IMG/VR virus record: IMGVR_UViG_3300025652_000241
Coordinates: 1 to 34,831 of that record
Length of the DNA: 34,831 nt
Strand: one strand, 5' to 3'
Origin: a virus
In this document: positions 1-7,147 of the stretch, piece after piece
How positions within the stretch are numbered: the first letter of the stretch is position 1
How the letters are laid out: each line of letters begins with the position of its first letter
The notes under the pieces: model-generated
What the model saw: the letters and a program-made list of their open reading frames with translations, nothing else
Databases searched by the model: none
What the model was told of the DNA's origin: nothing
Position numbers and translations under genes: made by a program

Positions 1-61
1 TTGAATCGAACCCAACCGCGAAAGAACGCGGTAACGAATTTAATGTATTTGTTAATGTCAT
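1..61 (-). CDS. Probable small heat-shock protein Hsp20 (N-terminal fragment)
   Basis: Only the first 20 codons lie in the window; the gene runs off the left edge. The visible residues, MTLTNTLNSLPRSFAVGFDS, match the style of IbpA/Hsp20 N-termini, in which a short variable stretch leads to a [ST]xGFD motif that normally continues into LF. Hsp20 proteins are ATP-independent holdases that keep unfolding proteins soluble, and homologues are known in T4-like aquatic phages. The start was chosen because it is the first ATG after a purine-rich AAGGAG (83-78), although the 16-nt spacing is long. An in-frame stop lies three codons upstream. The leader has three hairpins and hides this SD, as expected for a heat-shock gene. 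The identification rests on 20 residues and the leader, so it is probable, not certain. Confidence 0.6.
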   Translation of the reverse strand, partial: MTLTNTLNSLPRSFAVGFDS

Positions 62-161
62 TTTGTTTTATTTTGAACTCCTTATAAAAGCGAGTTATAT
101 TTTAGTAATTTGAGATCCTTTCGGCATCTCTTGTAGACACAAAACCATAGTGCGTCTATAC
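62..161 (-). promoter_or_regulatory. ROSE-like RNA thermometer in the hsp20 leader
   Basis: The roughly 100-nt leader between the late promoter and the ATG folds, by eye, into three successive hairpins. Hairpin 1: 158-151 pairs with 141-134 (8 bp, one G-U). Hairpin 2: 130-126 and 124-123 pair with 118-112, with a bulged G125 and a GAAA tetraloop. Hairpin 3: AACTC (96-92) pairs with GAGTT (80-76) and CTT (90-88) pairs with AAG (83-81), with a bulged G91 and the loop TTAT. Hairpin 3 buries the SD AAGGAG (83-78). The strand opposite it carries TCGCT with a bulged G, which matches the U[U/C]GCU signature that faces AGGA in ROSE elements of rhizobial hsp genes and enterobacterial ibpA. The SD-to-ATG distance of 16 nt is longer than usual. 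Melting of hairpin 3 on warming would expose the SD. Confidence 0.65.
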
Positions 162-167
162 AATATT

Positions 168-175
168 TATTTATA
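168..175 (-). promoter_or_regulatory. Late promoter TATAAATA of the hsp20-like gene
   Basis: Exact T4-type late box on the minus strand. Transcription would start near 161-162, immediately before hairpin 1. Unlike the other late boxes here, it lies over 100 nt from its start codon, leaving room for the structured leader. Confidence 0.6.
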
Positions 176-179
176 ACGA

Positions 180-266
180 TTAATCAGAAATTCTCTTCCT
201 TTTTCGAGCTTCACTTAGTTTCTTTTTATGTTCTTCAGCGTCATCTTCAGAATCAAAGGTTTTGTA
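180..266 (-). other. Open extension in frame with the S74 fibre gene, past its stop codon
   Basis: Directly after the TAA of the 267-980 gene the same frame stays open for 28 codons and then meets another TAA. The encoded stretch (YKTFDSEDDAEEHKKKLSEA and then a basic end) is highly charged and protein-like but has no start codon. It may be a former C-terminus cut off by a nonsense change, a readthrough product, the remnant of a small gene, or chance. The hsp20 late promoter overlaps its downstream side. Confidence 0.25.
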
Positions 267-980
267 TTAATTACTCTCTGGTAATTTTCCTTTTAACTCT
301 TCTACCTCAGCGTCTAGACGCTTAACCTCTTCAATGAGGTATGGGATAAGCTTAACGTAGTCGACTGATTTAAATCCATCAGGTCTTTCATATACTAATT
401 CTGGAAGTACCTTTTCGACCTCCTGAGCCATTATACCGAAGTCTTTACCTTCTCTGTCCGCTTCTTCTTTCCAGTCAAAGGAATAACCAGTTAAGTTTTT
501 GACTACTTCTTTAGAGTTTACAATCTTGTTTACATTCTCTTTTAACCGTTCATCGGAAGAGTAGAATGCTATAATGTCAGAACACCCTCTAATAACGCCT
601 GTCACGGTGAGCACGCCATTACCGCATATGTTACTATTTGAGGTAAGGTTACCACACGCAAGGATACTTTGTTTGGAAGTGATACCACCATCTGCAATAT
701 ACCCTGCTGTCGTCCGGAAATTGGTAGCACACACAGTATTGGCATTGATGATGCTGTGCGCGCACATATTAATTCCTCCGGAACCTCTTATCTGTAATTG
801 GCCGCAGATAAACCCGCCGTTACCGGTAGTTCTGAGATAGAGACTTGATTGCTGACCTATACCATCTGTAACGGTGGTATAGTTAGTAGGATCAAGGGTC
901 TCATTCGTAGTAGCGCACGCTCCTAAATTGAGTATGGATTGGTATGTATCGCATATATTTTTTCCAGTAAATTCGGCCAT
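267..980 (-). CDS. Tail fibre/spike protein with C-terminal S74 self-cleaving chaperone
   Basis: A 237-residue virion protein. Residues 141-200 carry the intramolecular chaperone (peptidase S74) signature: SSDERLKENV, then GYSFDW and DFGIMAQEVEKVLPELV, followed by a C-terminal coiled coil. In this family the domain drives trimer folding of fibres or spikes and then cuts itself off by a Ser-Lys dyad five residues apart; S142 and K147 fit. Cleavage would leave about 141 residues in the virion. That part is unusual in holding eight cysteines (10, 22, 59, 73, 84, 109, 119, 133), with none in the chaperone, which suggests disulfide or metal cross-linking. It has its own late box ATTAAATA ending 5 nt before the ATG. 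The first residues (MAEFTGKNICDT) show no recognised domain. Confidence 0.85.
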   Translation of the reverse strand: MAEFTGKNICDTYQSILNLGACATTNETLDPTNYTTVTDGIGQQSSLYLRTTGNGGFICGQLQIRGSGGINMCAHSIINANTVCATNFRTTAGYIADGGITSKQSILACGNLTSNSNICGNGVLTVTGVIRGCSDIIAFYSSDERLKENVNKIVNSKEVVKNLTGYSFDWKEEADREGKDFGIMAQEVEKVLPELVYERPDGFKSVDYVKLIPYLIEEVKRLDAEVEELKGKLPESN

Positions 981-985
981 ACAAA

Positions 986-993
986 TATTTAAT
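986..993 (-). promoter_or_regulatory. Late promoter ATTAAATA, S74 fibre gene
   Basis: Box ends 5 nt before the ATG at 980, which places the predicted transcription start on the A of the start codon. Confidence 0.65.
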
Positions 994-1007
994 CAAAGAA
1001 AACGAGA

Positions 1008-2879
1008 TTAAAAGAGTACTATATCACTATATGGGTACTTTAGATTGGTCACATTAAACTCTTGACGCTTCATGATGCTTAGCTGGTAATTATATATCCT
1101 TTCAATACATCTATTGAATATCTGAGGTGTCAAAATCTCATTCACACCAACAAAATTATCATAGGTTGATTCCTGTACTACAGCACCTGAAATACTTGAT
1201 ATGTCTGTAAGTGTAAGGATCTTTTCCGTGCTATATGCTAAATTAAATTGAAATTGAAGATTTGCAGCTAGATTATCATGATTGTATAGTAGTTTCTGCA
1301 GACTCTTATTAAAAGTGATATTATTAAAATATTGTTCTTTAACTAATATATCTACTCTATCGTATATTTTAAAATTAGTATCCTCTAATAGATTAATGAG
1401 ATTATTAGGCTCATTAAACCTCATTAGTCTATCTCTACCTCTATATTCACCATCCACTTTAACAGTATCCTTATTGAATATGAATAGAGAATCTCTATTC
1501 TCATTCTCTGCAAGAATCTTAGCGTCAAATATTCTACGATCAGTAGTATCAAGGCCAATATTGGGTAGATCAGTAAAGTTAAAACTACCCACTAACTCAT
1601 CCGAACCGTCATACACCATAAACTTGAATATGTTAGTATCAGTGATAATATAATATATGTTACTATCATTCTGCGAAAATAATATACGTGTAGGTGTTCC
1701 AGGTTCACTCTTTCCTGTAGCTGGTAGATGTAGCACCGCAGAGGATCTAAATAATGAATCGATTTCTAATATAGTAAAATCATCAAATACAATAAACAGC
1801 ACACCAGTTATAGGGTTAACTGCGAAGTCCTTTACTTGCTTTTCCGCGAAAAGGTTGTTATTATACTCTCTTAACCTAGCTAAGTTATCTCCTAGAACAA
1901 TCACCGATCTGCGGCCTTCATTCCATGTGTAGATCTCATCGTTGTAATAATACATATGACTAACGCCTGAAAGTGTACTTTGTCCAGCAGTATTTAATTT
2001 AAATCCCCCCGCATTTAAAAGATCAAAAGAAGATGTACCAGGGTCTTGATCATTAATAACAGGGTCAATATATAGCCTATAAATTTGGTTATGAAAGGAA
2101 TCACTGACATACAATGTATCCATATCATTTGTTGTGATATCAGTAATATTTTGAAATGGCTGTGAGAATGTACCATCCGCCTTATCGGTAGACAATATAT
2201 AAGTGGCTGTACTACCTGTATCAGGGTCGTTCTGATTTATATATATATGAAGGGCAGATGGAGTGAAATATATCGACGAGAATAGCCCAGGCGTCTCTAC
2301 CGTTAACGGGTTACTCGAGTTATTATAGTTACCTATTAATTCAAAACCTCTAGTATTCTCAAGGTTAGCAGCGCTTGTACTCGTATACACGCTGTTCAAA
2401 TCTGTAGTGTAGTTTAAGTACTCCGTAGGGGTATTGCCCGTTACAGCGATAAACCCGGTGTAGTTAAATGGTAAGTGACTATTACGCACGAATGCGTAGT
2501 TATAAAGATCTAAGAAATTTTCATATAGTTTAGTAAACTTAGTATTAATAGAGTTCTGGTTAATAAACTCACTTGGCTGAAATCTTAGTTGCTCGAGGTC
2601 GTTTGTAAGTACCAGTTCGCCATAAGCGCTTCTATTGAAGAAACCTCTCTCTATAATAAAATTACCTCGAACGTTATCTACAGCAGTTAAGGTACTGGTA
2701 TTACTATCAATCACTCTGCCCCGGTACACCTGATTACCAGCTACTGTATAGTAACCTATGTAATCTTCTCCATCGAAAGTGAAGGCATTACCCTCCGTAT
2801 ATTTAAAGACATCTACAGGTACTTCAGTCCCCCGAAGATTGATAGACATGCCATTGCTATTTAGTGTATACTGCGACAT
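1008..2879 (-). CDS. Large virion protein with beta-propeller-like repeats
   Basis: A 623-residue protein with no signal peptide or membrane segment. The middle contains NHL/beta-propeller-like stretches such as TDITTNDMDTLYVSDSFHNQ, LFIVFDDFTILEID and IYYIITDTNIFKF, spaced like propeller blades; the C-terminus (MKRQEFNVTNLKYPYSDIVL) looks like a docking tail. It lies next to the 1161-residue protein that shows the same blade-like style, so both are probably tail, baseplate-periphery or fibre-base components. The ATG at 2879 is preferred over a TTG one codon upstream because TATAAATA (2886-2893) ends 6 nt before it. The precise role is not recognisable. Confidence 0.7.
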   Translation of the reverse strand: MSQYTLNSNGMSINLRGTEVPVDVFKYTEGNAFTFDGEDYIGYYTVAGNQVYRGRVIDSNTSTLTAVDNVRGNFIIERGFFNRSAYGELVLTNDLEQLRFQPSEFINQNSINTKFTKLYENFLDLYNYAFVRNSHLPFNYTGFIAVTGNTPTEYLNYTTDLNSVYTSTSAANLENTRGFELIGNYNNSSNPLTVETPGLFSSIYFTPSALHIYINQNDPDTGSTATYILSTDKADGTFSQPFQNITDITTNDMDTLYVSDSFHNQIYRLYIDPVINDQDPGTSSFDLLNAGGFKLNTAGQSTLSGVSHMYYYNDEIYTWNEGRRSVIVLGDNLARLREYNNNLFAEKQVKDFAVNPITGVLFIVFDDFTILEIDSLFRSSAVLHLPATGKSEPGTPTRILFSQNDSNIYYIITDTNIFKFMVYDGSDELVGSFNFTDLPNIGLDTTDRRIFDAKILAENENRDSLFIFNKDTVKVDGEYRGRDRLMRFNEPNNLINLLEDTNFKIYDRVDILVKEQYFNNITFNKSLQKLLYNHDNLAANLQFQFNLAYSTEKILTLTDISSISGAVVQESTYDNFVGVNEILTPQIFNRCIERIYNYQLSIMKRQEFNVTNLKYPYSDIVLF

Positions 2880-2885
2880 CAAAAG

Positions 2886-2893
2886 TATTTATA
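2886..2893 (-). promoter_or_regulatory. Late promoter TATAAATA
   Basis: Perfect T4-type box, 6 nt before the ATG at 2879. A second TATAAATA-like box (CTATAAATA) lies about 40 nt further upstream with no start codon at the expected distance. Confidence 0.7.
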
Positions 2894-2948
2894 ATAAAAA
2901 ATCAATCTTCAAACGAATTTAAACTATTTATAGTGAGACTGTATTAAT

Positions 2949-5900
2949 CTACACCGGTGAAGGTACGTCGCGGAGTATCTCCACACTATCACCTAGATCA
3001 AAATTATTACCTATACTATAATCATAGACGACCTGAGTAACATTCTTCGGCATGAAGGTTTTAATTTTTGATGTAAGAGTGTCGGATAGTATCTGACCCT
3101 CGTTACTCGTCAGTTTACCGTTCTTAATATATATCTTCACTCTATTTGAGAGGCTACCTGGTATTGTGTAGGCAAATAAGTTATCAATAGTCTCAACGTT
3201 GTTGCGTGTACCGCTTGTTATATCGAAATTTATAGGATCAATTTCAGTGCAGTCTAAGTACTGATAGTCAATTAAGTCCTGAAAGAGTTGAGTATCATAT
3301 GCTCGAAAGTTCTTAACAGTCATATATTCAGCGTTGAAGCTCTGATTAGTAATAAAGTTTGATACCGGGTCAATACTATAGTTCGGTTGACCTATGAAGA
3401 AGGCATTATTCAAATAATTCTTAAGAGGTCTCATTCCTACAGTTATGTCAATATTAGCTACCTCTGCACCATTTACAGTTACTGTTGTCTTACCAGTTAA
3501 TAAGTCGTAGTTCATCGTAATACAATTTTTACCTGAAACAATATTTGGTATGACTATTATCTCGCTGTTATCATCAAGGGCTCCAACAGAACCACCGTAG
3601 TTAACAGACCAGTTGCCACTTGCTCGGGTGTCCCAATTAACATTCTCAGTTTCCCATACTCTATCAATAGGAGCGCCGGCGTATGCGTTATCAAATCTAG
3701 TTAATATGCAGAACTTGTTCTCGTATTCCTTGAAGGTTTGCTCTGAGCTATATATATTAGTAGGGTTTTCAAAGTTTCCTAATTTAGTCCCGAAGTCATA
3801 ACCAAGGTCAGCTCCTGTTATCGGTAGTGCATATGATGATAACGTATATCCGCTCGATGTAGTATGTGTGAGTGTGATCTTATCTGCTATTAACTTACCA
3901 TTAATATCCTTTGAGAACACTAGTGGTTTAGTTATATAATCTTCCGTAACAAAGTCAATCTTATGACCTGAAACTGCGGAGGTAGATAGAGTGAAGCTTG
4001 AGAGTAACTCTCTGCCAGTACTAAAAACTTGGAGTTTATTATCAGTCTGTATATAGAGCTCTTCGTTAAAAGAATTAATATCCCATATTTTGGTATTTGT
4101 CGAGAGTGCTAAGAATGTAGTATCTTGTATAAAGTCTTTAAATATTACTTTATTTGACATACCGTAATTACTACCTGTGCCGCTTATAGCTGCTCCTAAG
4201 GTATCATTTAAATTAACACCTCTCAACCCTCGCATTGTACCGTATACAGTATTATTATTTCGTCTGATTACGGACTCATCAGCAGGCTCTAGTGATACTG
4301 CCGCTGGTTGGCAGATTAAGGTTTGTGTATCTAAATCCCAAGCGCCTGGCGCAACCGAGTTAATATCTTTAATTAATACCTTTGAACCAGCGCCATACAT
4401 TACACGTGAACTATATTCGGATTCGATAATATCTTGCACAATATCATCAGTATTTTCCTTCTGAACATCACCTGTATAGGCTACGCGCATGATCTTACCA
4501 CCAGTAGGCCCGGTACCGATAATTACTATATCTGTGCTTTTACTGACATATAAAATATCTGTAATAGCTGTCAGGGATGGTATCGCCGCAGACCTGGTCA
4601 GGTTAAAGTCTGTATCGTAATAGTAAATGGTATTACCCTCATAAAGATATATGAGCGGGGTAAAGTAGAAGTTCTTAATAATGCCTAGACCACCATTAAA
4701 TAGGTTACCTACTAATTGAAATGCTTTCGGATCCTCGATATTCGGTATATCCAATTCAAAAGAGATATTTACCCCGTTGACCTCTCCACGGTTATCGGCA
4801 AGTATGTTGAATGTATCATACGCAGATGCATTGAGAATTAATGTATCGGTAAGAGGGCCAACATAAGCTGGATCCTCATTCCGCCTAGGTGTAAAATTTT
4901 GCTTAACTAATCCACTAGAGAGCTTATTTAAGATAGTGGATACGGAGTCAGGACCTACACGTGCGTAGTAATATACACCGCTTGGTTCGAGCATTAATGT
5001 ACTATTGATATCAACGTAGTTCAGTTCACTGAAGCCTAATGTATCAACTATCTGATCAATTACAGAAGTTGACTCAGATAGTGGTATTGGAGGATTATTT
5101 AAATTACCTGACACTGCCTCTACACCGGTGGTGTTTTGAGGTATGTAATATCTATCATACCATATACCTGTATCTCCGTCATCATATAACCAGCTACATA
5201 AGTATTCTCCATTTTCATTAAGATTATTAACTACATCTTCTCTATTACCAACATCCTTATATATCCTATCACTAAAATAAGGTGATTGTGCTGCATATGC
5301 ACCAGCAGCTTGTAGACCTGCATCATTTAGGTTTATCTGAGTAAAGGGTAATATGTTATCAGGTAATACAAATTTTGTAAAGCTATCAGGGCGGAAGTTA
5401 TACTCCACTGTATGAAAGTTGTACTGTAACTTTAAAAATTCCTCCGATACCTCCTGCGTCTCACTATTTAGTATAGATGAGTACTGTCGCTGCATTTGCT
5501 TATCATCAAACGGTAAGTTCTTATTAACGTTATGGTGATTAGAGATTTGATTTTTTAGATTAAAATAATTTAAATTAGCATATATAATACCATCCTTGAG
5601 ATAATTATCTTCATAATTACTATACATTACAAAGTTATACTTACTAGCACTCAGTGTCTTACTATCATCAATATCTGCACCGGAGGTATAGTACACGAAG
5701 TTATTACTTTTATCTAAATATTTTGTATTCGAAGACCCGCTGTTTGCTAATAATATTGTACTATTTTTATAATCATCAGAATCCGGATCATGTAGAGCAG
5801 ATACCGCACCACCATTTATACTAATTAAACTAGATGTTAAAGCACCCGTGGCAGTTTCGCCTTGTATAGATAGCCGCAAATTACTATCACTACGAATAGC

Positions 5901-6434
5901 GTTAAAGTAGGTAGTTATCTCTAACCCGTCAGCGTTGGGTATTGTATCAAAAACTACCTGATCTGTTTCGGTATGATATGCGAGGTATTTTCTTTTGACG
6001 CCGTCATACGTAAATACGCTACAATATAAGTCATTATCAATAGAGGATAATTGAACCGTAAATAATTGCGAACTAGCAGTGGTAAATAATGACACGCTTG
6101 CCGCACTTGAGAGGGTACTATTATTTTTATCTATCGTAAGGTAACCAGCAGGTTCATTGGCAAAATGTACTGTTGTTGCGAAGGTGTTTGATATTTCTTC
6201 TGGTTGATTGAGATCAAAAATATCTTGTTCAGTCTTAGGGTTTGTTAAATATGTAGTGGTATAGTTTTTATTTAATATATCATTAGCACTCAACAGAAAG
6301 TTATGCTCCATTAGGTTCATTCCCTGTACGGTGGTGAATTCACTTGGAATAGATAGGTCTAAAGCTCTATCAGGATCTTCCAGCATAAAGTTAACTGGCT
6401 TGATATCACTATAACTCTTTATCTCAACAGGCAT
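2949..6434 (-). CDS. Giant virion protein (1161 aa), probable baseplate/tail-fibre base component
   Basis: The largest gene in the window. The N-terminus MPVEIKSYSDIKPVNFMLED is followed by about 450 residues rich in Tyr, Asn and Ser, then blade-like segments around residues 600-900 (for example TAITDILYVSKSTDIVIIGT and KIWDINSFNEELYIQTDNKL) that suggest a beta-propeller, then a concanavalin/LamG-like section near WSVNYGGSVG and ITMNYDLLTGKTTVTVNGAE, and a short C-terminal domain ending near LGDSVEILRDVPSPV. No transmembrane segment or catalytic motif is visible. It shares style and strand with the 623-residue protein downstream, 70 nt away. The ATG is fixed by the box ATTAAATA, 8 nt upstream. 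Function is inferred from size and neighbours only. Confidence 0.7.
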   Translation of the reverse strand: MPVEIKSYSDIKPVNFMLEDPDRALDLSIPSEFTTVQGMNLMEHNFLLSANDILNKNYTTTYLTNPKTEQDIFDLNQPEEISNTFATTVHFANEPAGYLTIDKNNSTLSSAASVSLFTTASSQLFTVQLSSIDNDLYCSVFTYDGVKRKYLAYHTETDQVVFDTIPNADGLEITTYFNAIRSDSNLRLSIQGETATGALTSSLISINGGAVSALHDPDSDDYKNSTILLANSGSSNTKYLDKSNNFVYYTSGADIDDSKTLSASKYNFVMYSNYEDNYLKDGIIYANLNYFNLKNQISNHHNVNKNLPFDDKQMQRQYSSILNSETQEVSEEFLKLQYNFHTVEYNFRPDSFTKFVLPDNILPFTQINLNDAGLQAAGAYAAQSPYFSDRIYKDVGNREDVVNNLNENGEYLCSWLYDDGDTGIWYDRYYIPQNTTGVEAVSGNLNNPPIPLSESTSVIDQIVDTLGFSELNYVDINSTLMLEPSGVYYYARVGPDSVSTILNKLSSGLVKQNFTPRRNEDPAYVGPLTDTLILNASAYDTFNILADNRGEVNGVNISFELDIPNIEDPKAFQLVGNLFNGGLGIIKNFYFTPLIYLYEGNTIYYYDTDFNLTRSAAIPSLTAITDILYVSKSTDIVIIGTGPTGGKIMRVAYTGDVQKENTDDIVQDIIESEYSSRVMYGAGSKVLIKDINSVAPGAWDLDTQTLICQPAAVSLEPADESVIRRNNNTVYGTMRGLRGVNLNDTLGAAISGTGSNYGMSNKVIFKDFIQDTTFLALSTNTKIWDINSFNEELYIQTDNKLQVFSTGRELLSSFTLSTSAVSGHKIDFVTEDYITKPLVFSKDINGKLIADKITLTHTTSSGYTLSSYALPITGADLGYDFGTKLGNFENPTNIYSSEQTFKEYENKFCILTRFDNAYAGAPIDRVWETENVNWDTRASGNWSVNYGGSVGALDDNSEIIVIPNIVSGKNCITMNYDLLTGKTTVTVNGAEVANIDITVGMRPLKNYLNNAFFIGQPNYSIDPVSNFITNQSFNAEYMTVKNFRAYDTQLFQDLIDYQYLDCTEIDPINFDITSGTRNNVETIDNLFAYTIPGSLSNRVKIYIKNGKLTSNEGQILSDTLTSKIKTFMPKNVTQVVYDYSIGNNFDLGDSVEILRDVPSPV

Positions 6435-6442
6435 CTTAATTA

Positions 6443-6450
6443 TATTTAAT
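6443..6450 (-). promoter_or_regulatory. Late promoter ATTAAATA
   Basis: Box 8 nt before the ATG at 6434; spacing slightly longer than the common 5 nt. Confidence 0.5.
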
Positions 6451-6468
6451 TAAAGGCAACGTCTCTAA

Positions 6469-7131
6469 CTAGGACCAGTCAGATCTATCTGTACCTACCC
6501 CATTGCAGGATAGACTGTGGGTAACGACAAAATTATCCTCTGCTACCCTATACACCTCCATGTATGAGAAAGGTATTTCACCTGCTGCTCCGCTATAACC
6601 AGAACTCAAAGTATTATTGACTGATGAAATCGTAACACCTCCACCGGCGCTGAGATAAATTGGCAGCTCCCCGGTTTGAATAAATTTAGCATTCCACCCA
6701 ACTGGTAGTTGCTCCTCACTATTACTACGTATAGTAACATTCAAGCGCTGTATTGAGGAGAGAGGGTCAATAACACCTCCAGACATACATACAATACTGT
6801 TACCATACGACGTAAGTACATCACCACTACCCGGCCACTCGAGAGGGTTATTAGTAATATTCTGAACATTTAGCACGTCGCGTGTATTTCTAGGGATGAA
6901 GTTACCAGCTATAACCACCTCTAAATCTTGACCACCTGATAAGTATCTGCCACCAGTATTAATAGGGTCCACAATATCAAAACCACCAGTTGAGGTTATC
7001 GGAGCTGGTACATTGCTAAAGAAATTTTCAATTGTAATACTCTTTGAAAGATCTTGCTGTACGATATATATTAAGTCTGTAGCGGCTGTTTCACTTATGC
7101 CGTTTAATTCTGTTAATTTAAAATTAGCCAT
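6469..7131 (-). CDS. Tail-fibre/virion protein, 220 aa
   Basis: The N-terminus MANFKLTELNGISETAATDL followed by IYIVQQD is typical of phage fibre adaptor segments, which attach a distal adhesin to the virion and begin with a KLTEL(N/P) pattern. The rest is beta-rich with many Gly, Ser and Asn residues (LSAGGGVTISSVNNTLSSGY). No catalytic motif is seen. It follows the 651-residue LRR protein by 11 nt. Two overlapping late boxes precede the ATG. The upstream gene's stop codon lies inside one of them. Confidence 0.65.
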   Translation of the reverse strand: MANFKLTELNGISETAATDLIYIVQQDLSKSITIENFFSNVPAPITSTGGFDIVDPINTGGRYLSGGQDLEVVIAGNFIPRNTRDVLNVQNITNNPLEWPGSGDVLTSYGNSIVCMSGGVIDPLSSIQRLNVTIRSNSEEQLPVGWNAKFIQTGELPIYLSAGGGVTISSVNNTLSSGYSGAAGEIPFSYMEVYRVAEDNFVVTHSLSCNGVGTDRSDWS

Positions 7132-7135
7132 GTTA

Positions 7136-7147
7136 TATTTATTTATG
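7136..7147 (-). promoter_or_regulatory. Overlapping late boxes CATAAATA/AATAAATA
   Basis: Sense sequence CATAAATAAATA; depending on the box used, the spacing to the ATG at 7131 is 8 or 4 nt. The TAA stop of the upstream 651-residue gene (7143-7145) is part of this element. Confidence 0.5.

Noticed and set aside
1-40. T-arm-like sequence (complement of ttgaatcgaaccca) and a GC hairpin suggesting a truncated tRNA or terminator
   Set aside because: The stems do not pair as a tRNA, and the stretch reads well as codons 7-20 of the hsp20-like gene.
2880-2882. TTG start for the 623-residue protein
   Set aside because: The adjacent ATG is stronger and has the expected distance from the late box.
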